The notes beneath the pieces were generated by a model. That model did no database searches and was not told where the DNA came from. It was given only the letters and a program-made list of their open reading frames with translations. A stretch of DNA of 64,000 bases, from the NCBI GenBank assembly GCA_965140555.1, contig OZ223259.1, positions 496,001 through 560,000 of the forward strand, written 5' to 3'. The translations under genes were made by a program, and so were the position numbers. This DNA comes from UBA1351 sp965140555. Lineage in GTDB: Bacteria; Bacillota; Clostridia; Lachnospirales; Vallitaleaceae. Positions 36,198 to 45,246 of the stretch are shown here, in pieces. The first letter of the stretch is position 1. Each line of letters begins with the position of its first letter.

Positions 36198-36315
36198 GAT
36201 TAGAGTGTCAAAAGCATATAGTTGAACTTTCGCATACAATATAGTGTTACAAACGCCTCTACGTAATCTATATATTGTATGCGAACTTAGAAAAACTTGC
36301 TTTTGATGCCCTAAT
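36198..36315. repeat. MITE-like palindromic repeat, copy B
   Basis: About 118 bp. Outer ends GATTAGAGTGTCAAAA and TTTTGATGCCCTAAT form an inverted repeat, and inner arms CGCATACAATATA / TATATTGTATGCG form a second one. The 26 bases at 36258-36283 are the exact complement of 39738-39763 in copy C, so it is inserted in the opposite orientation. It begins one base after the hppA stop codon and so lies in the hppA 3' UTR. Confidence 0.8.
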
Positions 36316-36316
36316 T

Positions 36317-38320
36317 TTATCGGAATAAAATACCACCGAATTCCGCAATAATCGGACCAAATACAACAGCCACAATCGTCATTAATTTAATTAGAATGTT
36401 AATAGAAGGTCCTGATGTATCTTTGAAAGGATCTCCAACTGTATCACCAACAACTGCTGCTTTATGTGCTTCACTACCTTTACCGCCATGCACACCGCTT
36501 TCAATATACTTTTTCGCATTATCCCATGCTCCACCGGCATTAGCCATCATGATTGCAAGAAGAACACCGGATACTAATGAACCGGCAAGCAATCCGCCAA
36601 GAGCTTCTTTACCTAGCAATAATCCACAAAGAATTGGTGCAATTACTGCTATAAGACCTGGAATAATCATTTCTTTCAACGCTGCTGTTGTACTAATATC
36701 AACACATCGTGTATAGTCAGGTTTTGCTGTTCCTTCCATAATACCCGGAATCGTTTTAAACTGACGACGCACTTCTTCAATCATTGAAAAGGCTGCTTTA
36801 CCAACAGCTTGCATTGTAATGGATGAGAATAAGAATGGTAACATACCACCAATCAACAACCCAGCAATAACTGTCGGTTCTGTTAAGTTAATAACTTCAA
36901 GGCTAACAACTTGTGTATAGGATGCAAAGAGTGCCAATGCAGTAAGGGCAGCAGAACCAATGGCAAAACCTTTACCAATCGCTGCTGTTGTATTACCAAC
37001 GGCATCCAATTTATCTGTAATTTGACGTACTTCCTTAGGAAGTTCACACATCTCTGCAATACCACCTGCATTATCCGCAATCGGACCATAAGCATCAACA
37101 GCAATTGTCATTCCCGCCGTTGATAACATACCGACAGCTGCAAGTGCAATACCGTATAATCCCAAACCTGTATCTGTTGCACCACCTGAAATATAGAAAG
37201 CAACCAAGATACCTGTTGCAATAACAAGTAATGGTAACGCTGTAGAACCCATACCAACAGCTAAACCACCAATGATGTTTGTAGCTGCACCGGTATTGGA
37301 TTGATCTGCAATATTTTTAACCGGCGCATAATGCTCCGATGTGTAATACTCCGTCAACTTAGCAACAATAATACCGATTAACAAACCGGTAATAATAGCT
37401 GCAAAAGGACGCCATGAGTCTAACAACACTTGACTTAATATAAAGGCACCTACAATAACAATTACTGCACTGACATTTGTACCCATGTCCAAGGATTTTT
37501 GTGGATTTCCACCTTCTTTACCTCGTACAAAAAATGTACCGACAATCGATGCCACAATACCTAATCCGGCAAGCATTAAAGCGAAGACCGCTCCGCTTTC
37601 ACCAACTGCTAATAATCCTAATGTAATCGCTGAAATAATAGAACCGACATAAGACTCAAATAAGTCAGCACCCATACCTGCAACATCACCTACATTATCA
37701 CCTACATTATCTGCAATAACGGCAGGATTCCGTGGATCGTCTTCCGGAATTCCTTGCTCAACTTTACCAACAAGATCGGCTCCGACGTCAGCCGCTTTTG
37801 TATAAATACCACCACCAACTCGACCAAATAGCGCGATGGATGAAGCACCCAATGAAAACCCTGTTATAACATGAATATCATTAAATACATAATATAAAAC
37901 ACCGACACCGACTAAACCGAGGCCGACAACTGTCATACCCATTACGGCACCACCGGAAAAAGCAACCGACAATGCTTTGTGCATACCTGAATTTTTAGCT
38001 GCATTCGCTGTACGTACATTGGCTTTTGTTGCTACACGCATACCGAAAAATCCGGCAGATGCTGAAAAAACAGCACCGACAACGAAACATAATGCTGTTT
38101 CCCAACCAATTGCAATGCCCAATACAACACATAATAATCCAACAAACAAGACAAGAATCTTGTACTCACGTGTCAAGAAAGCCATCGCTCCTTCTTCAAT
38201 ATAAGATGCGATTTCTTGCATACGCTTTGTTCCGACCTCTTCCTTGCTGATACTTTGCGCTTTATAAAACGCGTAGAGCAAGGCAACGACCCCAAGAATT
38301 GGTGCAATTAAAATCTCCAT
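36317..38320 (-). CDS. hppA: Membrane-bound ion-pumping pyrophosphatase
   Basis: 667 residues with about 16 membrane segments. Substrate-site motifs are present: GGGIYTKAADVGADLVGKVE near 186, DNVGDNVGDVAGMGADLFES near 220, DAYGPIADNAGGIAEM near 420, and a C-terminal GDTVGDPFKDTSGPS. The GNTTAAIGKG segment (Ala before IGKG) marks the K+-dependent class, which includes Na+ pumps and Na+/H+ or H+ pumps; which ion is moved here cannot be settled by eye. The enzyme couples PPi hydrolysis to cation export. The start was set at 38320 behind GTGGAGG; the frame is open 25 codons further upstream without a site. It is monocistronic. Confidence 0.92.
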   Translation of the reverse strand: MEILIAPILGVVALLYAFYKAQSISKEEVGTKRMQEIASYIEEGAMAFLTREYKILVLFVGLLCVVLGIAIGWETALCFVVGAVFSASAGFFGMRVATKANVRTANAAKNSGMHKALSVAFSGGAVMGMTVVGLGLVGVGVLYYVFNDIHVITGFSLGASSIALFGRVGGGIYTKAADVGADLVGKVEQGIPEDDPRNPAVIADNVGDNVGDVAGMGADLFESYVGSIISAITLGLLAVGESGAVFALMLAGLGIVASIVGTFFVRGKEGGNPQKSLDMGTNVSAVIVIVGAFILSQVLLDSWRPFAAIITGLLIGIIVAKLTEYYTSEHYAPVKNIADQSNTGAATNIIGGLAVGMGSTALPLLVIATGILVAFYISGGATDTGLGLYGIALAAVGMLSTAGMTIAVDAYGPIADNAGGIAEMCELPKEVRQITDKLDAVGNTTAAIGKGFAIGSAALTALALFASYTQVVSLEVINLTEPTVIAGLLIGGMLPFLFSSITMQAVGKAAFSMIEEVRRQFKTIPGIMEGTAKPDYTRCVDISTTAALKEMIIPGLIAVIAPILCGLLLGKEALGGLLAGSLVSGVLLAIMMANAGGAWDNAKKYIESGVHGGKGSEAHKAAVVGDTVGDPFKDTSGPSINILIKLMTIVAVVFGPIIAEFGGILFR

Positions 38321-38670
38321 AATAGTAATCCTCCACGTTTGTTTAGCCCAATCACTATAAAATTGTACGAAGCCGACAAGAGGTTCTCTCGTCATCGAGG
38401 GAACCTAAATCCATAGTCATTATCATACTTAGTTTTTGTGCCAATAATTATTAGTAATATGTGACAGTAGCCTATAGAATCCATTTGTGTCATTGATTCA
38501 ATATTACGCTAGTTATCATTGCGCTCTATCCTATCATACTTTTGCACGATAATCAATGATTTATTTATGCACCTTGCCTAATAGTTGTCTGACATCAAAC
38601 AACTTGTTTTGGGATTTTATACACAAATTTCATTCTTTTTTATGCATTTTTGTACATTGTTTGCACGAAC
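38321..38670. other. Intergenic stretch upstream of hppA
   Basis: 350 bases between the hppA start and the terminator of the next gene. It should hold the hppA promoter. No coding region, riboswitch or strong hairpin was recognised, and the sequence is AT-rich. Confidence 0.4.
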
Positions 38671-38718
38671 AAAAAAAATAGTATTCCGACATTTTTACCA
38701 ATCGAAACACTATTTTTT
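38671..38718 (-). terminator. Terminator-like hairpin after the CmpB-type gene
   Basis: A 10-bp AT-rich stem (AAAAAATAGT / ACTATTTTTT), extended by an imperfect inner stem (TTCCGA / TCGAAA). A run of A residues on the plus strand gives T residues on the minus strand. It lies 50 bases after the stop at 38769. Confidence 0.65.
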
Positions 38719-38768
38719 ATGAAAAACACTGAAAATTCATTTTGTTATATTTTCCACAATGTGATCAT

Positions 38769-39656
38769 CTATTTTTCTTTTGACTTTTCACGTAAGTCAT
38801 TAAGGGCCTGTTTAAAACGCTTTGATGTCATATCCGGAAAGGCTTTATACAAGTGATTTTCTTGCATATTATCCAACAACTTATCATACTGCTCATGAAT
38901 ATATTCCACATCAATTTTATCCATAATTCCCGGACGTGGCAAGAGTTGTTTGACTTCATTAATAAGTTCCTTTAATTCAAAATGAGGTAACCATCGCTCT
39001 CCTTCAAAGCGTGGAAAAATCTCTTCCCTTAACTTCTCTGTCAACATATCCTTACGTTCCTGAATAAGTCCCATAATTCGCAACTTCGATACCGCGTATT
39101 GATCCGAAACATGTTCCAGTTCCAACAATGCTCGGTGAAAATCAATAAGGTTACGTAATGTATAAAACATATCGGTCATAAAGTACACCAAGAAAAACAC
39201 CACAATAAGTTCTTGTACTTCCCTATGTATCCCATCAACAGCTGCAACGATTATCGGATGCACCCATTGAATAAGAAGTGCGCCGAAAAACCCCCATAAA
39301 AGTGAGAATCTAAGGCATATATACCCCTTGATATTCCATTTTCGATTGGAATAATCCCACCATCTTGTATGAAAAAATTTAAACATTAACGCTCCAACTG
39401 CCCATTCTATTAACGTTGTTACACATAAGGTAGCTAAAAAAAGCCAGAAAAACCGAACAATACTAAAAGATGCACTTACCGGAATGAACAATCGCACTAC
39501 GGCTACTACGCCAACAACACCAACCCCATAAATAGGGCATACCGGTCCAAATAAAAATCCACGATTTATAAATCTTCCATGTTTTGCATAAGCATATACA
39601 ACTTCTGTCAACCATCCTAAAACGGCATAAATAATAAAGTATATTATGACTGTCAT
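38769..39656 (-). CDS. Putative ABC-transporter type IV (CmpB-like) membrane protein
   Basis: 295 residues. The N-terminal half has about five membrane segments with the family signature YAVLGWLTEVVYAYAKHGRFINRGFLFGPVCPIYG, and later RWWDYSNRKWNIKGYICL. The C-terminal 120 residues are charged and helical (coiled-coil-like). The family is named putative ABC-transporter type IV, but no transport function has been shown and no ATPase lies beside it. It is common in Clostridia, often as several paralogues. The start follows AAAGAGGATGAATCA. The function is unknown. Confidence 0.75.
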   Translation of the reverse strand: MTVIIYFIIYAVLGWLTEVVYAYAKHGRFINRGFLFGPVCPIYGVGVVGVVAVVRLFIPVSASFSIVRFFWLFLATLCVTTLIEWAVGALMFKFFHTRWWDYSNRKWNIKGYICLRFSLLWGFFGALLIQWVHPIIVAAVDGIHREVQELIVVFFLVYFMTDMFYTLRNLIDFHRALLELEHVSDQYAVSKLRIMGLIQERKDMLTEKLREEIFPRFEGERWLPHFELKELINEVKQLLPRPGIMDKIDVEYIHEQYDKLLDNMQENHLYKAFPDMTSKRFKQALNDLREKSKEK

Positions 39657-39704
39657 TGATTCATCCTCTTTATATTTTCTATTTTTTTATAAAACTCAAT
39701 ATCT

Positions 39705-39823
39705 GATTAGGGTGTCAAAACTAAGTTTTCCTAAATCCGCATACAATATATAGATTACGTAGAACCTTTCGTAACAATATATTGTATGCGAAGGGTCAAC
39801 TATATAGTTTTGAGACCTTAATC
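39705..39823. repeat. MITE-like palindromic repeat, copy C (best preserved)
   Basis: 119 bp. Outer inverted repeat: GATTAGGGTGTCAAAACTAAG-type left end and TATATAGTTTTGAGACCTTAATC-type right end. Inner inverted repeat: 39738-39750 with 39778-39790 (CGCATACAATATA and complement). It has no coding capacity. It sits between the divergent CmpB-type and mscL genes. As RNA it would form a long branched hairpin. Confidence 0.85.
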
Positions 39824-39958
39824 AATATCTTAATCTCTATTATAGGGTTTTAAAAACATTCAGTCAATTATATATCTGCAAATAAGGACGAAAGAACTCT
39901 TGTCTGTTCTCCTAACATCACGTATACTAACTGTATTTAGTGAAAGCGAGGTGTCGTA

Positions 39959-40366
39959 ATGAATAAATTTATGCAAGAGTTTAAAACCTTTGCTACTCGT
40001 GGCAATGTCATTGACTTGGCCGTTGGTGTCATTATCGGTGGAGCCTTCCAAAAAATCGTGTCTTCTTTTGTGAACGATCTTTTCATGCCTCTCATCTCCA
40101 TTCTCCTCGGAAACATGAATTTATCCAACATGAAGTGGATTCTAAAACCGGCAGAAGGTGAAGCCGCAGAAATTGCCGTAAGTTATGGACTTTTCATCCA
40201 AACAACTATTAATTTCATACTTATCGCCTTCGTTGTCTTCATAATGGTTCGCATCATCAACCGTTATCGTAGAAAAGAAGCCGAAAAGCCATCAGCCCCG
40301 CCTGCCCCCACCAAAGAAGAACTCCTTCTAACCGAAATCCGAGATTTATTAAAACAAAGAAACTAA
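39959..40366 (+). CDS. mscL: Large-conductance mechanosensitive channel MscL
   Basis: 135 residues, the usual MscL length. FMQEFKTFATRGNVIDLAVGVIIGGAFQKIVSSFV covers the N-terminal helix and pore-lining TM1. A periplasmic loop (about 55-75) is followed by TM2 (FLIQTTINFILIAFVVFIMV) and a basic cytoplasmic helix (RRKEAEKP ... LLTEIRDLLK). The channel opens under membrane tension to release solutes on hypo-osmotic shock. The start follows GCGAGGTGTCGTA. It is monocistronic. Confidence 0.95.
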   Translation: MNKFMQEFKTFATRGNVIDLAVGVIIGGAFQKIVSSFVNDLFMPLISILLGNMNLSNMKWILKPAEGEAAEIAVSYGLFIQTTINFILIAFVVFIMVRIINRYRRKEAEKPSAPPAPTKEELLLTEIRDLLKQRN

Positions 40367-40412
40367 GTTTCGTCTTGCTTGCAAGTTGTTTTCGTAGAAA
40401 GAAACAAAGAAG

Positions 40413-42347
40413 CTAGATTTCAATATATGCAATATACTCTTCCATCAATGCTTCCAGTTCCCTATTTAGACGTTCCTCTGTCTTCATCAGCTCTTGAATG
40501 TGTTCGTAATCACTTGCGGCATCATTTAAAGAGCTTCGTACCGTTGCTATATCCTTTTCCATTGACTCTATTGCAGCCTCCATTTTTTCAACTTTTTGTG
40601 GGTTAATCTGACGCTCTTTTTTAGTTACGTCATTTTTGACCTCTTTTTTCTTTTCCATGATTATCTCGGACTGAGGTTGTACTTTTTGCATATTCCTCTC
40701 TTTTTGTGCCACATACTCTGTATAATTCCCTTCATAGCACACTATCTGTTGTTGATCTATTTCATAAATAGTATCAAACAATTGGTCCAGAAAATAGCGA
40801 TCATGAGAAACACTTATAATCGTTCCGTTAAAGTCACTTAAAGCGGTCTCCAACAGCTCTTTTGTTTTAATATCAATATGGTTTGTCGGTTCATCCATCA
40901 GTAACACATTCACCTCATAGTGCATTAATGTCGCCAATAATAATCGAACTTTTTCTCCACCCGATAATACGGAAAGCGTTTTATGAATATCTTCTGTATA
41001 AAAACCAAACCGACCGAGGTAACGACGTACATCATGTTCAGGTTTTGTAACAATCTGACTCATATACGCCAAAACTGAACGTTTTTCATCCTCAAAGGTT
41101 ATATCTTGCTCAAGATAGCCGATTCTGGCTCTAGGATTAAGACGTATAGGCACTTCAATGGAATCAACCGGATAAGGATAATAGACGCCGTCTTCCTTCG
41201 AGCACTCTTCTATAAGCCGACGGATAAATGTTGACTTCCCGGTTCCGTTATTCCCTATAATGGCAACATGCTCTCCATAATCCACCAACATATTAGCGTT
41301 GTCAATCAATACTCTATCTTGAATGCGGAGCTGATAGTCCTCAACGCGTAGGACATGCTTCCCTGCCCTATCACCTGTTTCAAAGGCCATATGTCCATGA
41401 GCCTCATCTAATTTCGGCTGTTTTTTACGATCCATTCTCTCTATACGCTTTTCCATGGCCTTCGCTCGTTTGAACATGGCCTCATTGTCGGCTTTAGCCG
41501 CCCATACACGCATGCGTTTTGAGGCTTCTTCCAGTTGCTTCACCTTTTTTTCTTGCTGCTTATAGGCTTCCATGGCTTGTTCATATCGCGCCTCTCTTTC
41601 TAAAACATAGGCACTATAATTTCCATGATATACTGCAATCTCTTTTTCTTCGATGGCATAAATTTTTGACACAACACGATCCAAAAAATACCGATCATGA
41701 GAGATAATCAATACAGACCCCTTGTAACTCTTCAAAAATTCTTCTAGCCAAGACGTCATCGATAAGTCCAAATGATTCGTCGGTTCATCCAACAACATAA
41801 CATCCGGCTCGCTTAATAGAAGCTTAGCAAGCTCTACACGAATCTTTTCCCCGCCACTTAATGATTCAAAGGTTCGGTTCAAAAATTGAACAATTCCTAT
41901 TCCCCGGGAAATTTTCATTAATCGTGTTTCCTTTTCATAGCCTCCTTTGGCTTCATAAGCCAATGTCAACTCTCCGAATCTGTTAATAAACCCTTCATCA
42001 GCCCCCTTACTCACATCCTCTTCCATCTCCTTGGTCAAACGGTTTATTTCATTTTCCATATCTAGAAGATGACGGTAAGACTGTTCCATAACCTCTCTCA
42101 CCGTTTTACCATCATAGGCAGGTGGTTGCTGTCTAAGCATACCAATCGTAAGGTCTTTACGAATAAACACTTGTCCTGATTGAATCGTTTCTTCGCCTGT
42201 TATTATTTTGAAAAGCGTTGACTTACCCGATCCGTTATTTCCTAATAATCCGACACGTTCACCTTCTTGTAGTTCAAGGGATGCAGATTCCAATACCGCC
42301 TCCGTAAAATAAACTTTTCGCACATCTTGCAATGTAATATCAATCAT
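40413..42347 (-). CDS. ABC-F family ATPase (ribosome-acting type)
   Basis: 644 residues with two ABC domains and no membrane segment. Domain 1 has GNNGSGKSTLFK near 36, LSGGEKIRVELA near 165 and LLDEPTNHLD near 188. The linker (about 240-310) is the helical P-site tRNA interaction region, KRMRVWAAKADNEAMFKRAKAMEKR. Domain 2 has GNNGTGKSTFIR near 362, LSGGEKVRLLLA and LMDEPTNHID. A charged coiled-coil tail (about 550-644) resembles YdiF/Uup. ABC-F proteins rescue ribosomes from antibiotics or stalling. It starts 2 bases after the MFS stop, so MFS and ABC-F form an operon like mef-msr(D). Whether it confers resistance is inference. Confidence 0.88.
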   Translation of the reverse strand: MIDITLQDVRKVYFTEAVLESASLELQEGERVGLLGNNGSGKSTLFKIITGEETIQSGQVFIRKDLTIGMLRQQPPAYDGKTVREVMEQSYRHLLDMENEINRLTKEMEEDVSKGADEGFINRFGELTLAYEAKGGYEKETRLMKISRGIGIVQFLNRTFESLSGGEKIRVELAKLLLSEPDVMLLDEPTNHLDLSMTSWLEEFLKSYKGSVLIISHDRYFLDRVVSKIYAIEEKEIAVYHGNYSAYVLEREARYEQAMEAYKQQEKKVKQLEEASKRMRVWAAKADNEAMFKRAKAMEKRIERMDRKKQPKLDEAHGHMAFETGDRAGKHVLRVEDYQLRIQDRVLIDNANMLVDYGEHVAIIGNNGTGKSTFIRRLIEECSKEDGVYYPYPVDSIEVPIRLNPRARIGYLEQDITFEDEKRSVLAYMSQIVTKPEHDVRRYLGRFGFYTEDIHKTLSVLSGGEKVRLLLATLMHYEVNVLLMDEPTNHIDIKTKELLETALSDFNGTIISVSHDRYFLDQLFDTIYEIDQQQIVCYEGNYTEYVAQKERNMQKVQPQSEIIMEKKKEVKNDVTKKERQINPQKVEKMEAAIESMEKDIATVRSSLNDAASDYEHIQELMKTEERLNRELEALMEEYIAYIEI

Positions 42348-42349
42348 TG

Positions 42350-43567
42350 TTATACCTCTCTTTCAAACTCTGTCCACGTCATTTTCTGATTTTTACTTAT
42401 CACAAAAGCCATCCATATAACTAGAATAACAGCTGTTATTCCAATAACACGAAAGGCAACAATCAACCCTAGATGATCGCCTACCCACCCCACTAAAGGA
42501 AAGAATACCATCATAATCATACTAAACGCCATGCTTTGAAACGACAAAACTGTCGCCCGCCTATGACTGGGAATCAATCGATTAATATAATCGTTCATTA
42601 CTACAAAAAAGAGTGCATCTGTTAATATTACAATAACAAAACCAATCCGAGATGCGCCTTCAATACCTAACAATATAAAACCTATAGCTTCTATCATCGG
42701 TAAGTAGAGAATCGTTTTTTTGAATCCGATAATCCCTTCAATCCGATGAGCTTTACTGGCTGTAATTCCGGCTAGAATTGAAACACCTGACAAAAATACA
42801 CCAATAGTAAACGTACTCTCTCCTGATATATTCAGAAAATTTTGTATATAAAAGAACGTCGTCGTTACCAGTACTGAGAATAACTCAAAAGCCATAATAA
42901 AGAAGGCAATTCTAAGATCATCCTTTACCACAAGCACACTTGCCTTTAACTGTCCCATAAAGGTGGAAAACAAACGGCCTGTTTTTTCCAATCGTCCATA
43001 GGACGGTTCTATAAATAGTGCTGCCACACTGAGTGTTATCAGCGCTACTGCAATAGCAGCAATATAAACATAGCCGTAGGATTTTGTAGCGAGCAAGCCC
43101 CCTAGTGGTAAGGCCAAACCTCCTGCAATCTGCTCAACCATCTCCTGCTTGCCACGTATCTTCATATATCCCTTTTCTTGATGCATCTCTTTCATCGTGT
43201 CATATATGAGTGCATCTCCTGCTCCGGATTCTAAGTTGTAGCTAATAGCATGCAGTATAAACGCACAGGCAAAAACCCACGTTTGTGTGGCTAGAAGCAT
43301 TAGTATCAAACTGAGCACATTGATAATTCTTCCTATGAATCTAGACGTCTTTCGTCCGTACAGATCGGCAATAGCTCCTGTCGGAATCTCCATCAAAAAT
43401 GAGGTTCCGTGAAAAAGTGCTTCCATAAGACCTACTTCAAAAAGACTCAACCCACGAACCGTAAGATAAATCATCCAAATCCCTGAAGTCACATCAAAAG
43501 CTTGTAGAAAGTTATAAGGCATATTTAGTTGTATGTTCCGTTGTAATTTATGTATTGTACGCATCAT
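42350..43567 (-). CDS. MFS transporter, probable efflux pump
   Basis: 405 residues with about 12 membrane segments. The loop 2-3 signature is seen as GAIADLYGRKTSRFIGR near 70. The FEVGLMEALFHGTSFLMEIPTG and NLESGAGDALIYDTM stretches are typical of drug-efflux MFS of Firmicutes. The substrate is unknown. The start was set at 43567, behind TTGGAGG; an open frame runs 21 codons further but overlaps the leader hairpins and has no site. It is followed directly by the ABC-F gene and preceded by a leader ORF and promoter, an arrangement seen in mef/msr-type macrolide resistance operons. Confidence 0.82.
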   Translation of the reverse strand: MMRTIHKLQRNIQLNMPYNFLQAFDVTSGIWMIYLTVRGLSLFEVGLMEALFHGTSFLMEIPTGAIADLYGRKTSRFIGRIINVLSLILMLLATQTWVFACAFILHAISYNLESGAGDALIYDTMKEMHQEKGYMKIRGKQEMVEQIAGGLALPLGGLLATKSYGYVYIAAIAVALITLSVAALFIEPSYGRLEKTGRLFSTFMGQLKASVLVVKDDLRIAFFIMAFELFSVLVTTTFFYIQNFLNISGESTFTIGVFLSGVSILAGITASKAHRIEGIIGFKKTILYLPMIEAIGFILLGIEGASRIGFVIVILTDALFFVVMNDYINRLIPSHRRATVLSFQSMAFSMIMMVFFPLVGWVGDHLGLIVAFRVIGITAVILVIWMAFVISKNQKMTWTEFEREV

Positions 43568-43600
43568 CGTATCCTCCAAAAAATATAAGTGAGTGTATAC

Positions 43601-43652
43601 GATGGGAAAAAGAAAAGACTTTCCCATCATGACATTGTCATAAGGAAAAGCC
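43601..43652 (-). promoter_or_regulatory. Two mutually exclusive leader stems before the MFS gene
   Basis: On the minus strand, GATGGGAAA (43620-43628) can pair with TTTCCCATC (43601-43609). Alternatively, GGCTTTTCC (43644-43652) can pair with GGGAAAGTC (43617-43625) through all nine positions with two G-U pairs. The GGGAAA block is shared, so only one stem can form. This is the logic of an attenuator. The downstream stem is not directly followed by a clean T run, so it may act at the level of translation. Confidence 0.5.
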
Positions 43653-43698
43653 TGTCGTTTTAAAGTAAGTCGGAATGCTTAGGATTAAACAAATTCAC

Positions 43699-43818
43699 CT
43701 ACCGATAAATGGACAGACTTCGCCAATTTTTGGTAGAAATAAAAATTATTCCTGATACCATGATGGGCGCTCGATCCAATTGTCGATTCATATGAAATGT
43801 TGTTGTCATAATCCTCAT
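43699..43818 (-). CDS. 39-residue leader peptide upstream of the MFS/ABC-F operon
   Basis: Starts ATG at 43818 after a good GGAAAGGAATC site and ends TAG at 43701-43699. The peptide begins MRIMTTTFHMNRQ and ends SLSIYR. It is short, not obviously membrane-inserted, and matches no family I know. It lies between a strong promoter and two alternative hairpins ahead of a likely resistance operon. Ribosome stalling on it could therefore switch expression, as for msr, erm and vml leaders. This is inference from arrangement. Confidence 0.55.
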   Translation of the reverse strand: MRIMTTTFHMNRQLDRAPIMVSGIIFISTKNWRSLSIYR

Positions 43819-43903
43819 GATTCCTTTCCTAAATTTTAATTATAGTCATCGGGTATTCTATAGACAAAACTCTAATCCCGTCCATATTACCTAATCTTAT
43901 AGT

Positions 43904-43932
43904 AGTATAGCATACTGTTCATCATCCGTCAA
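43904..43932 (-). promoter_or_regulatory. Sigma-A promoter of the leader-MFS-ABC-F operon
   Basis: On the minus strand, TTGACG (43927-43932) and TATACT (43904-43909) with exactly 17 bp between. Transcription would begin near 43897, giving an 80-base untranslated stretch before the leader ORF. Confidence 0.8.
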
Positions 43933-43937
43933 AAGAA

Positions 43938-45230
43938 TTATTGGGTAACTTGCGTTAGAACCTCTTTCAACGCAAATAGCATCCCATCGACATCCTTTTC
44001 TTCAATAATTAATGGTGGCTGAAAAGCAAGAACATTACGGTTTTCACCATTTTTACCAATGAAAACGCCTCTATCTTTCATGCCTTCCAATATAGTATCT
44101 ACTATATCAGGCAAAGGCTCTTGATTAGGGCCGACAATTTCCGCTCCTTGCATCAATCCGATTCCTCGGACATCGCCAATTATTGAAAATTCATCCTGTA
44201 ATGTCAACAACCCTTCTCTCAGACGATTTCCCAATGTTTCCGCACGTTCACACAACTTGTGCTCCATCATGTAATTAAGAACAGCTAACCCGTTAGCCGA
44301 AGATACAGGATTCCCACCCAAGGTTGATGCAGACGGACGTGTAAAGGAGGATGCCATTGCATCATTCGTAATATAGGCACCGATAGGTACACCATTACCA
44401 AGGGCTTTTGCAACTGTTACGACTTCCGGTACAATATCATAATGTTCAAAAGCAAACCACTTTCCTGTTCGAGCAAAACCGGTCTGTACTTCATCAACAA
44501 TTAACGGAATATCATATCGGTTCAACAATTCCTTCAGAGCTGAAAAATAGCCTTTAGGAGGTGTAATAATCCCTCCATTCCCTTGAATAACTTCGGCAAT
44601 CATAGCGGCTACATGGCCGGATGTGTAATTCTTAATGACCGTCTCAACGGCATGAACACACGCCATATTACAGTGTTCAGGCGTTGCATTCAACGGACAT
44701 CGATAGCAGTATGCATGAGGTGCAAAATGTACGCCCCCTGCCGGTGTAGGATCTGTACGCCACATTCCGATACCTGTTACTGCCATAGTCAATGCTGTAC
44801 GTCCATGGAGTCCTTGATTTAGAGCTATAAACTCACTATTTCCTGTATGTAATTTCGCAAGCAGAAGGGCCCCTTCATTAGCCTCCGAACCTGAATTGAC
44901 AAAAAAACTGCGACCTAAATTTCCGGGCATAATTGATGCAATTTTTTCCGCCAAATTCACAATAGGCTCGGTTAAATATATCGTTGTCGTATGTTGAAGT
45001 GTTTCCATCTGTTTAATAGTATGGGACAATATTTCCGGATTACTGTGTCCGCAATTCATCACCGAAACCCCGGCAAAAAAATCTAGATATTCTTTGCCGT
45101 CGGCATCGTAAAGATGGCTCATTGAACCTCTTACTATCTGTGGTGGTTCTTTGTAAAAATGATAGGAACAAGGAACAGTAAATGCCTTTTTCTTTTCTAA
45201 TAGTCGTTCAGTACCGATATAAGTTTCCAT
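43938..45230 (-). CDS. Class III PLP-dependent aminotransferase
   Basis: 430 residues of the fold-type I class III (omega) aminotransferases. FFAGVSVMNCGHSNPE near 50, FVNSGSEANEGALLLAK near 107, LIVDEVQTGFARTGKWFAFEHYDI near 238, the PLP Lys in VTVAKALGNGVPIGA near 271, and STLGGNPVSSA near 298 are visible. The family includes GABA, ornithine and alanine-glyoxylate aminotransferases; the Cys-rich HAYCYRCPLNATPEHCNMAC insert near 170 is typical of the alanine-glyoxylate 2 / GABA-like subgroup. It is the last gene of the UbiDAX-ABC-U32 operon, 16 bp after U32. It may act in that pathway or simply be carried along. Confidence 0.82.
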   Translation of the reverse strand: METYIGTERLLEKKKAFTVPCSYHFYKEPPQIVRGSMSHLYDADGKEYLDFFAGVSVMNCGHSNPEILSHTIKQMETLQHTTTIYLTEPIVNLAEKIASIMPGNLGRSFFVNSGSEANEGALLLAKLHTGNSEFIALNQGLHGRTALTMAVTGIGMWRTDPTPAGGVHFAPHAYCYRCPLNATPEHCNMACVHAVETVIKNYTSGHVAAMIAEVIQGNGGIITPPKGYFSALKELLNRYDIPLIVDEVQTGFARTGKWFAFEHYDIVPEVVTVAKALGNGVPIGAYITNDAMASSFTRPSASTLGGNPVSSANGLAVLNYMMEHKLCERAETLGNRLREGLLTLQDEFSIIGDVRGIGLMQGAEIVGPNQEPLPDIVDTILEGMKDRGVFIGKNGENRNVLAFQPPLIIEEKDVDGMLFALKEVLTQVTQ

Positions 45231-45246
45231 TATGATCTCCTTTCTT

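Noticed and set aside
43568..43630. Longer N-terminus for the MFS transporter
   Set aside because: The extra 21 codons lack a ribosome binding site and coincide with the leader hairpins; GGAGG sits just before 43567.
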